This document shows positions 54,832 through 62,332 of a DNA stretch of 64,000 bases, piece by piece. The position numbers were made by a program, and so were the translations under genes. The notes under the pieces were generated by a model. It was not told where the DNA came from. It worked only from the letters and a program-made list of their open reading frames with translations, and ran no database searches. This DNA is from Burkholderiaceae bacterium 16 (lineage in GTDB: Bacteria; Pseudomonadota; Gammaproteobacteria; Burkholderiales; Burkholderiaceae), in the NCBI GenBank assembly GCA_000955785.1, contig JYOD01000065.1:12877-76876 (forward strand), in the 5' to 3' direction. Each line of letters begins with the position of its first letter. Positions within the stretch are counted from its first letter, which is position 1.

Positions 54832-56490
54832 ATGTTTGCGCGATTGGCGGGAAAGGCGGCGGATAGCGCGGCAAGCTCCGCGGGAAGCTGGGCCCGCCGG
54901 CTGCGCCGCGCGCTGGTTTGCGCGCTGGTCCTGTTTGCCGAGTCCTGCGCCAGCCTGCCACCGCCTGTTCCACGCGAGCAAACCGCCGCCCTGTCCGACC
55001 CTGCCACCACCGCCCTGGGGCGGTTGGTCGCGGAAAGCTCGCCCGACCCGGCCCTGTCTGGCTTCCACGTGATCGCCTCCGGCGAGGAAGCCTACGGCAC
55101 CCTGATTTCGCTGGCGAACCATGCCACGCGCACGCTGGATCTCCAGTACTACATCATCGAGGCCGACGAATCCTCCCGCGAAATCCTGCGCCACGTGCGG
55201 GCAGCCGCCGAGCGGGGCGTGCGTGTGCGTGTTCTGGTCGATGACCTGCACAGCGATGGCGAGGACCGGGCCTTTCTGCGCTTCGCGGGACATCGCAATA
55301 TCGAAGTGCGCATGTTCAACCCCTTCCCGGCGGGGCGCTTCTCCAAGTTCACGCGGATGCTCTCTTCCGCCACCGACGTCCGGCGGCTGAACCGGCGCAT
55401 GCACAACAAGGCGTTTATCGCCGACAACGCACTGGCCATGACCGGCGGGCGCAACATAGGCAACGCCTATTTCCTGAGGGCACCGGATACCAATTTCGTC
55501 GATCTCGACGTGATCGCGGCCGGGCCTGCCGTGCGCCGGCTCTCCGCTGCCTTTGACCAATACTGGAACAACCCGCTGGCGGTATCGGTAGAAACGCTCG
55601 CGACCCCGGCCGAGACGGCGGACGCGGCCGCCAGCGCCGGTGGCGCCAGCGCGGCACGGCCCGAGCAGACCCTGGTCGACGCGGAAACCGAGCGCAAGCG
55701 CATCGAGGCACAGGGCATGACGCCGCCCGGCACAATCGACGCACGCGCCAGCTTCCTTGGGCGCCAGTTCGCGGGTGGTGGCAAGCTGGCGCTCGAATGG
55801 GCGTCCGCCAGCGTGATGGTGGATGCGCCGAGCAAGGTGTCGCCGGACCAGGCGCCCGCCGCCGGCGAGACCATGGGTGAAGAACTGGGCCGCATGCTCA
55901 GCGGGGCGAACCAGGAGATCATCCTGATCTCGCCATACTTCATCCCTGGCGACCGCGGGGTGGCGTGGATGGCGGATCTGGTCAAGCGCGGCGTGAAAGT
56001 GCGCGTGCTGACCAACTCTCTGGCCGCCACCGATGCGCCCATCGTCCACGTCGGCTACCGGCGCTACCGGCCCGACCTGCTGCGCGCGGGCGTGGAGCTG
56101 CATGAGCTCAAGTCGCGACCCGGCCGGCCGCAGAAAATCATCGGGGATTACACGTCGTCGCAGGCCAGCCTGCATGTGAAGGCCGCGGTCGCGGACCGTA
56201 CGAACCTGTTTGTGGGGTCGATGAACTTCGATCCCCGCTCGGCCAGCCAGAACACCGAGACTGGCCTGATCATCCACAGCCCGAAGCTGGCGCAGCAAGT
56301 CGCGCAGTTATTTGCCGGGGCGATCGATGACAACAGCTACCTGCTGCGCTTGTCCGGACAGGGCGCGGTGCAATGGGTGGATGGCAAGGGAGACAAGGCG
56401 GTGGTGTTGGATACCGAGCCGGATACCAGCTGGTCGAAGCGCACCTGGATCGACGTGCTCGCGCCATTCACGCCGGAGGAGCTGCTGTAA
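54832..56490 (+). CDS. Phospholipase-D family protein (cardiolipin-synthase-like)
   Basis: A 552-residue envelope protein. The N-terminus has a hydrophobic stretch ending FAESC, resembling a lipobox, so it may be a lipoprotein; the following region is Pro-rich. Two HKD motifs are present: HNKAFIAD with downstream GGRNIG, and HVKAAVAD with GSMNFDPRS. This is the usual plan of PLD-type lipases and of cardiolipin synthase-like proteins (YmdC/ClsC type). Reaction on phospholipids is expected, but the exact one is unknown. Confidence 0.87.
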   Translation: MFARLAGKAADSAASSAGSWARRLRRALVCALVLFAESCASLPPPVPREQTAALSDPATTALGRLVAESSPDPALSGFHVIASGEEAYGTLISLANHATRTLDLQYYIIEADESSREILRHVRAAAERGVRVRVLVDDLHSDGEDRAFLRFAGHRNIEVRMFNPFPAGRFSKFTRMLSSATDVRRLNRRMHNKAFIADNALAMTGGRNIGNAYFLRAPDTNFVDLDVIAAGPAVRRLSAAFDQYWNNPLAVSVETLATPAETADAAASAGGASAARPEQTLVDAETERKRIEAQGMTPPGTIDARASFLGRQFAGGGKLALEWASASVMVDAPSKVSPDQAPAAGETMGEELGRMLSGANQEIILISPYFIPGDRGVAWMADLVKRGVKVRVLTNSLAATDAPIVHVGYRRYRPDLLRAGVELHELKSRPGRPQKIIGDYTSSQASLHVKAAVADRTNLFVGSMNFDPRSASQNTETGLIIHSPKLAQQVAQLFAGAIDDNSYLLRLSGQGAVQWVDGKGDKAVVLDTEPDTSWSKRTWIDVLAPFTPEELL

Positions 56491-56602
56491 CCCCCCGGCG
56501 CGCTGGCCGGGGATGACGAGCGAGGCGGCGGGTGGAGACGGGCAGGTCGCGCAATGCCAGGCCCACGCCGCCAGGCACCGGAGCCGGTGCCGGCGACACA
56601 TC

Positions 56603-56734
56603 CTATTTGCTGCGATCCGCCGCGCCTTCGAGCTTCTGGCCGCCCTTCTGGATATCCTGGCCGAGCCCGGCCATGGTGTTGCAGCCAGCCAGCAGGGTGG
56701 CAAACAGAATGCAGAAAATCCATCCTTTTTTCAC
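56603..56734 (-). CDS. Entericidin-like small lipoprotein, GTG start
   Basis: A 43-residue protein starting at GTG (56734) behind AAGGAG: MKKGWIFCILFATLLAGCNT with lipobox LLAGC, then MAGLGQDIQKGGQKLEGAAD and a basic end. Entericidin A/B family members share the pattern CNTxxGxGxDIxxxGxxIxxAA. These are toxin/antidote-like outer-membrane-associated lipoproteins linked to stationary-phase and osmotic stress. Only one is visible here, more like EcnA-type ends are not distinguishable. Confidence 0.88.
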   Translation of the reverse strand: MKKGWIFCILFATLLAGCNTMAGLGQDIQKGGQKLEGAADRSK

Positions 56735-56891
56735 GCCAGACTCCTTTCGATCATTGAATTCGCCGCAATTCTACCGTTGTCGCGGGGCACAATTGAAACG
56801 CGATGCATGCCATTTTGTAACCGTTCGTGCCCGGCGAAACGTGCGGCGGGATGCCGCATTCCGGGGGAAGGTAGCAGCACGGGCGGCCTGC

Positions 56892-58220
56892 CTACGCCAG
56901 CAGCTCGCGCGCACGGGCGCAGATGGCCGGATGCGTCTGCGCCAGCCACTGGGCCGGGAAAGGCTGGGCCAGCAAGTAGCCTTGCACGGCACTGCAGCCC
57001 CAGTTGCGCACCTCGGCCAGTTGGTACTGCGTTTCGATGCCCTTGGCGCAAACTGGCAACGCAAGGCGCTGTGCCAGCTCACAGGCGGATTGCAGCCGCG
57101 CGGCGCCGGCGCTCTCCTGGTTTGGCTGCGCGGTCGTGCCAATGCAGCGCGCATTGAAGGTCAGCAGATCCGGGCGCAGGCGCTCCAGGGTAGCGCTGCC
57201 GCCAGGTGCGTCGGCAAAGTCGCTCAGGGCAAAGCGCACGCCGGCGCGCCGCAGCGTGGCCAGCTTCGCGGCAGCCACGTGGTCGGTGGCGAGCAACGCT
57301 CCGGGGGGTATCTCCAGGCAAATCCTGGCCGGGTCCAGATGCCGGCGTTCCAGCGTGCGCAGCAGGGTATCGATCATGGGGGTGCCGTGCATCTGCGCGC
57401 TGGACACCAGCAAGGAGAGTTCCACCGGTTCGCCGATGCCCGGGCAGTCCAGCAGGGGCAGGGCGTTTTCCATCAGCCAGCGCGCGACGTCGCCCATCAT
57501 GCCGAGCGATTCCAGCGCAGGCAGGAAGTCCTGTGGCGCAACCCGCCCGAATTCGGGGCTCTGCCACCGTAGCCTGGCTGTATAGCCCGTCACGCAGCCT
57601 GTGGACAGCGATGCCCGTGCCTGCAGGTTCAGAGCAAGCTGGCCTCCGGCCAGCGCGTGCGGGAGGGCAGCCAGCAGGGGTGTGGAAAGCGGCGCGGACG
57701 TTGTTGCAGCGTTGGCGGCAACGTCGTCACCGCCGCGCTTGCGCACACGCAGCATCGCGTCATACGCTTCGCGCAGGCTGCGCTCGGCCGGCTTGTCGGG
57801 TTCGTCAAGCGCCACGCCGACGCTGCTGGACAGGAACAATTCGAACCCATCCTGCAGGAAAGGGCGTGCGAGGCCGGCGGCCACGGCACGTGCCAGGCGC
57901 AGCGCGGCTTCCATGTAATCGGCCGCCGCCAGGGGCAGCGGCATAGCGGCGCCGATGTCGGCTTGCCCCAGCCACGTCATCTCCGCCGGGGGCGCCAGCG
58001 CGGCTACGCGCGCCGCTGCCTGCGCGCGCAACCGTCCGGCCAGATGCGCGCCGAGCATTTCGCTGGCGTGGGAAAAGCGGTCCAGATGGATAACAAGGAC
58101 CGCGAATCGTTGCGTGGCGGGCGACAGTTGCCGGCGCGCTGCCAGCGCACAAGCAAAATCGCTTGTTTCCCGTGGGTCCACCTCCGGCGAGCGGACATCG
58201 TCGTCTGCGTCAGGATGCAT
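56892..58220 (-). CDS. Degenerate GGDEF-EAL protein (catalytically dead c-di-GMP module)
   Basis: A 442-residue protein. The N-terminal half has the GGDEF fold but its active-site loop reads LGQADIG (about residues 84-90). The C-terminal half has the EAL fold, but the EAL signature is TAR (214-216), the DDFG metal motif is SDFAD (333-337) and the KID motif is TFN. It keeps the fold markers CLEIPPGALL and GIETQYQL. It therefore cannot be expected to make or cleave c-di-GMP; binding or protein-protein signalling is more likely. The start MHPDADDDV at 58220 has AGGGA upstream. Confidence 0.85.
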   Translation of the reverse strand: MHPDADDDVRSPEVDPRETSDFACALAARRQLSPATQRFAVLVIHLDRFSHASEMLGAHLAGRLRAQAAARVAALAPPAEMTWLGQADIGAAMPLPLAAADYMEAALRLARAVAAGLARPFLQDGFELFLSSSVGVALDEPDKPAERSLREAYDAMLRVRKRGGDDVAANAATTSAPLSTPLLAALPHALAGGQLALNLQARASLSTGCVTGYTARLRWQSPEFGRVAPQDFLPALESLGMMGDVARWLMENALPLLDCPGIGEPVELSLLVSSAQMHGTPMIDTLLRTLERRHLDPARICLEIPPGALLATDHVAAAKLATLRRAGVRFALSDFADAPGGSATLERLRPDLLTFNARCIGTTAQPNQESAGAARLQSACELAQRLALPVCAKGIETQYQLAEVRNWGCSAVQGYLLAQPFPAQWLAQTHPAICARARELLA

Positions 58221-58470
58221 GGGGGGTCCCTGTCGTGATCCGGGCGCGATCCGGCCATGCCGCGACCGCGCCAACCGCCATGCCATCCGTGCTCCGGCCT
58301 GGGGATCCGGTCCTCAAGCCGCAGTCAGGAGTGGCACGGCACAGCCAGATCATACGGCACGACAGGCGACGCCCGAAGGGCTGCGGATACAGGGATAGTG
58401 CGGATTCGCGGGGGCTTGAAGGAGGTCAAAACCCGGCGCCTGGCGTAACCAGGCCCGGCGGGCAGGGTGA

Positions 58471-59784
58471 TCAGCCGGTGGTTTCGGCGTCGGCGCCGTC
58501 CTCGGGCGGCACGCGCGAGGCCAATACCTTGTCGATGCGCTTGCCGTCCATGTCGACGATCTCGAACTTCCAGTCGGCCCAGCGCACAGTGTCGCCGGTT
58601 TGCGGGAGCCGGCCCAGCAACAGCAACAACATGCCGGAAAGCGTGTGGTAGCGCTCTTTGTCCTCTTCCGGCACGTGGCGCAGGCCAATGCGGTCTTTCA
58701 GCTCGGGGATGGGGATCAGGCCATCGAGCAGCCAGGAGCCATCCTCGCGCTGCACCGCCCATTCCTCGCCGGTGCCGTCCTGCTTGAATTCGCCGGTGAT
58801 GGCTTCGATCAGGTCCTGCAGCGTGACCAGGCCCAGGACCTCGCCGTATTCGTCGATGACGAAGGCGATCTGGCCACCCGAGATGCGGAAATTCTCCAGC
58901 AATTCCATGCCGGTCACACTCTCAGGTACGAAAACCGGAGGTTGCACCACGGCGGCCAGGTCGGTGGGCTCGCCGCGCAGGCGGCGCGCAAGCAACTGGC
59001 GCGCGCTGACCACGCCGAGCATGTCGTGCATGCCGCCGCGCACCACCGGGAAGCGCGAGTGATCGGACTCCTCGATGCGGCGCAGGTTTTCTTCCAGCGG
59101 GACTTCCACGTCCAGGCAGACCACGTCGCCGCGCGGCACCATCAGCGAGGTGAGCTGGCGGTCGTCGAGGCGGAACACATTGCGCACCATGGTGTGCTCG
59201 TGTTGCTCAATGACGCCCGCCTCCGAGCCTTCCACCAGCAGCGCATGGATCTCTTCTTCAGTGACTGCCGGGCCACGGCCGCTCTTGACGCCAAGCATGC
59301 GCAGCACCAGCCGGGTCGAGCTGGAGAGCAGCTTGACAAAGGGCGTGGAGGCCAGCGCCAGGAAGGAAATTGGGCGTGACACCAGGCGGGCGATGGTTTC
59401 CGGCGCCATTTGGCCGAGACGCTTCGGTACCAGTTCGCCAAGCACGATGGAAAAGTACGTCAGGCCCGCCACAACGATGATGGTTGCCACGTAACCGGCT
59501 GTCGACGCCTGCAAGCCAAGGCCTTGCAGCCACACACCAAGCGGTTGGGCCAGGGTGGACTCGCCAACCACGCCGTTAAGCACGCCGATCGAAGTGATGC
59601 CGATCTGCACGGTCGAGAGGAAGCGGGTGGGGTCTTCGCCCAGCTTGATCGCCTCGATGGCGCCGCGGTCGCCTTCCTCGATGCGCCGTTGCAGGCGGGC
59701 CTTGCGAGCCGTCATCAGGGCGATTTCGGACATCGCGAACAGGCCGTTGATCAGAATCAGCGCCAGTAATATGGCAATTTCCAT
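58471..59784 (-). CDS. CNNM/CorC-type membrane protein
   Basis: A 437-residue protein: a DUF21/CNNM transmembrane domain (about residues 1-190; ALILINGLFAMSEIALMTARKARL), a CBS pair (about 200-325; TSLMVPRGDVVCLDV) and a CorC_HlyC domain at the end (AGMLLLLLGRLP-like GMLLLLLGRLPQTGD). Family members are implicated in Mg2+/Co2+ efflux and were once called haemolysins. The start at 59784 is typical. It is divergent from the acetone carboxylase operon. Confidence 0.9.
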   Translation of the reverse strand: MEIAILLALILINGLFAMSEIALMTARKARLQRRIEEGDRGAIEAIKLGEDPTRFLSTVQIGITSIGVLNGVVGESTLAQPLGVWLQGLGLQASTAGYVATIIVVAGLTYFSIVLGELVPKRLGQMAPETIARLVSRPISFLALASTPFVKLLSSSTRLVLRMLGVKSGRGPAVTEEEIHALLVEGSEAGVIEQHEHTMVRNVFRLDDRQLTSLMVPRGDVVCLDVEVPLEENLRRIEESDHSRFPVVRGGMHDMLGVVSARQLLARRLRGEPTDLAAVVQPPVFVPESVTGMELLENFRISGGQIAFVIDEYGEVLGLVTLQDLIEAITGEFKQDGTGEEWAVQREDGSWLLDGLIPIPELKDRIGLRHVPEEDKERYHTLSGMLLLLLGRLPQTGDTVRWADWKFEIVDMDGKRIDKVLASRVPPEDGADAETTG

Positions 59785-59940
59785 CAGGGTGCGCGCCCTG
59801 TGCGCGCAGGAGTTATCGAGGCCCAAAGCATAACATCGCTGTATGTCAGGAACGCTTCCGGCCTTGCACAGAGTGGCTTATCCATCGCCCGGCGGTATTT
59901 GCGGCCGAACGGGCCACCGCCCCCCGCGCAGCGCGAAAAC

Positions 59941-59958
59941 CGAACGATGCGCCGTTCG
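59941..59958. promoter_or_regulatory. Inverted repeat, possible activator site
   Basis: CGAACGATGCGCCGTTCG: 5-bp arms around 8 nt, centred about 125 bp upstream of the sigma-54 promoter. Its place fits an upstream activating sequence of an NtrC-type activator such as AcxR. Short arms, so weak on its own. Confidence 0.35.
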
Positions 59959-60066
59959 AATTCACGACGTTCGAGACGGTGCAAGTCGCTTGCCCCCACT
60001 TTCCGGAGCCAGGGAGTATTCGATATCCCATTGATATAAAAAGAAAAAACGCTTGTCTCCGCTGGC

Positions 60067-60081
60067 TGGCACAGCGGTTGC
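60067..60081 (+). promoter_or_regulatory. Sigma-54 (-24/-12) promoter of acxAB
   Basis: TGGCACAGCGGTTGC: the -24 GG and -12 GC dinucleotides are exactly 10 nt apart and the surrounding bases match the TGGCAC-N5-TTGC consensus in full. Transcription would begin near 60093, leaving an ~84-nt leader before acxA. Acetone carboxylase in other bacteria is controlled by a sigma-54-dependent activator, AcxR. Confidence 0.85.
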
Positions 60082-60176
60082 GATACAGACACCGGACCAC
60101 CGTGCCACGCGGTGAGTCTGGCAACGGCGCTGCCTGGCAGCTGCCGTGAACGCTGTCAAAGCAAGGAGACAAGGAT

Positions 60177-62321
60177 ATGGAAGTGCAATCACAAGTCCAG
60201 GTGATGGGCATCGACGCCGGCGGCACGATGACCGACACCTTCTTTGTGCGCGCCGACGGACGGTTCGTCGTCGGCAAAGCGCAAAGCAACCCGGAAGACG
60301 AATCCCTGGCCATCTTCAACTCCTCGGAGGACGCGCTTGCGCACTGGCAGCGCGGCGTCGACGACGTGTATCCCGAACTGCTGACCTGCGTGTACTCGGG
60401 CACTGCGATGCTCAACCGCGTCGTGCAGCGCAAGGGGCTGGACGTGGGCCTGATGGTCAACAAAGGCTTCGAGCACGTCCATTCGATGGGGCGGGCCATC
60501 CAGAGCTACCTGGGCTACGCACTGGAGGAGCGTATCCATCTCAACACGCACCGCTACGACGAACCGCTGGTGCCGCTGTCGCGTACCCGCGGCGTGACCG
60601 AACGCACCGACGTGCAGGGTGAGATCGTCATCCCGCTGCGCGAACACGAAGTGCGCCAGGCGACGCGCGAACTGGTGGCGGCCGGGTCCAGGGCCATCGT
60701 GATCTGTTTCCTGCAATCGCACAAGAACGGCACCAGCGAGCAGCAAGCGCGCGACATCGTGCGCGAGGAACTCAAGAAACTGGGCGCCGATCTCCCCGTG
60801 TTCGCCTCGGTGGACTATTACCCGCAGCGCAAGGAAAGCCACCGGATGAACACCACGGTGCTCGAAGCCTACGCGGCCGAGCCCTCGCGGCAGACGCTCA
60901 AGAAGGTCAGCGACCGTTTCAGGAAGCACGGCGCCAAATTCGACCTGCGGGTGATGGCCACCCACGGCGGCACCATCAGCTGGAAGGCCAAGGAACTGGC
61001 GCGCACCATCGTCTCCGGCCCGATCGGCGGCGTGATCGGCTCCAAGCTGCTGGGCGAGACCCTGGGTTACGACAATATCGCCTGTTCCGACATCGGCGGC
61101 ACCTCGTTCGACATGGCGCTCATCACCAAGGGCAACTTTGCCATTGCCGCTGATCCCGATATGGCGCGCCTGGTGCTGTCGCTGCCGCTGGTGACGATGG
61201 ACTCGGTGGGCGCCGGCGCGGGCAGCTTCGTGCGGCTCGATCCCTATAGCGGCGCCATCAAGCTCGGTCCGGACAGCGCGGGATACCGCGTCGGTACGTG
61301 CTGGCCGGAGAGCGGGCTGGACACGGTGTCGGTTTCCGACTGCCATGTGGTGCTGGGCTACCTCAATCCCGACAACTTCCTTGGCGGCGCCATCAAGCTG
61401 GACGTCGAGCGGGCGCGCCAGCATATCAAGGCGCAGATCGCCGATCCGCTGGGTTTGTCGGTGGAGGATGCGGCAGCGGGCGTGATCGAACTGCTCGACC
61501 TGCAACTGCGCGAGTACCTGCGCTCCAATGTAAGCGCCAAGGGCTACAACCCGACCGAGTTCGTCTGCTTCTCCTATGGCGGGGCAGGGCCGGTCCATAC
61601 CTATGGCTACACCGAAGGGCTGGGGTTCAAGGACGTGATCGTGCCGGCGTGGGCGGCGGGCTTTTCGGCATTCGGCTGCGCCTGCGCGGACTTCGAATAC
61701 CGCTATGACAAGAGCGTCGACCTGGCGCTGCCGCAGGACGCCGCCGAGGCGGACAAGGCCCAGGCGGCCCAGACCATCCAGAAGGCGTGGTCGGACCTGG
61801 CCGCCAAGGTGATCGAGGAGTTCAAGATCAACGGCTTCAAGCCCGAAGACGTGATCCTGCGCCCCGGCTACCGCATGCAGTACATGGGCCAGCTCAACGA
61901 CCTGGAAATCAGCTCGCCTATCGTCAGTGCCGCCACGGCGGGGGACTGGGAGCAGATCGTCAATGCCTTCGAGGAAACCTACGGCAGGGTGTACGCCAGC
62001 TCGGCGCGTTCGCCGGAACTGGGCTTCTCCGTCACCGGCGCGATCATGCGCGGCATGGTGATTACCCAGAAACCGGTGCTGCCGGAAGACCCGGAAGGCG
62101 GGCCGAAGCCGCCTGCGCAAGCCCGCCTGGGAACGCGCCCGCTGTACCGCCAGAAGCAGTGGCGCGACGCGGTGCTGTGGAAGATGGAGGCGCTGCAGCC
62201 CGGCAACATCATTACCGGACCGGCCATCATCGAGTCGGACGCGACCACCTTCGTGGTGCCTGAGGGCTTTGCCACCACGCTCGACAAGCATCGCCTCTTC
62301 CACCTCAAAGAAGTGAAGTAA
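60177..62321 (+). CDS. acxA: Acetone carboxylase beta subunit
   Basis: This 714-residue subunit belongs to the HyuA/hydantoinase-A-like family and binds ATP (N-terminal MGIDAGGTMTDTFFV acetate-kinase-like phosphate loop). In the complex it phosphorylates acetone and bicarbonate, which condense at the manganese site of the alpha subunit to acetoacetate. YCSGTAMLNR-like (here YSGTAMLNRVV) and CSDIGGTSFDMALIT are well conserved. AAGGAG precedes ATG at 60177. acxB follows after 11 bp. Confidence 0.95.
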   Translation: MEVQSQVQVMGIDAGGTMTDTFFVRADGRFVVGKAQSNPEDESLAIFNSSEDALAHWQRGVDDVYPELLTCVYSGTAMLNRVVQRKGLDVGLMVNKGFEHVHSMGRAIQSYLGYALEERIHLNTHRYDEPLVPLSRTRGVTERTDVQGEIVIPLREHEVRQATRELVAAGSRAIVICFLQSHKNGTSEQQARDIVREELKKLGADLPVFASVDYYPQRKESHRMNTTVLEAYAAEPSRQTLKKVSDRFRKHGAKFDLRVMATHGGTISWKAKELARTIVSGPIGGVIGSKLLGETLGYDNIACSDIGGTSFDMALITKGNFAIAADPDMARLVLSLPLVTMDSVGAGAGSFVRLDPYSGAIKLGPDSAGYRVGTCWPESGLDTVSVSDCHVVLGYLNPDNFLGGAIKLDVERARQHIKAQIADPLGLSVEDAAAGVIELLDLQLREYLRSNVSAKGYNPTEFVCFSYGGAGPVHTYGYTEGLGFKDVIVPAWAAGFSAFGCACADFEYRYDKSVDLALPQDAAEADKAQAAQTIQKAWSDLAAKVIEEFKINGFKPEDVILRPGYRMQYMGQLNDLEISSPIVSAATAGDWEQIVNAFEETYGRVYASSARSPELGFSVTGAIMRGMVITQKPVLPEDPEGGPKPPAQARLGTRPLYRQKQWRDAVLWKMEALQPGNIITGPAIIESDATTFVVPEGFATTLDKHRLFHLKEVK

Positions 62322-62332
62322 GGAGACACGCC

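Larger units (their letters stand above)
59785..60176. other. acx regulatory region
   Basis: 392 bp between divergent genes. It contains the sigma-54 promoter at 60067-60081. It also holds an inverted repeat CGAAC-N8-GTTCG at 59941-59958 about 120 bp further up, the usual distance for an enhancer-binding activator site, and the CACCG...CGGTG arms near 60099-60115. Confidence 0.65.

Noticed and set aside
60189..62303. 704-codon frame antisense to acxA
   Set aside because: Exact mirror of a strongly conserved gene; translation has no recognisable domain.
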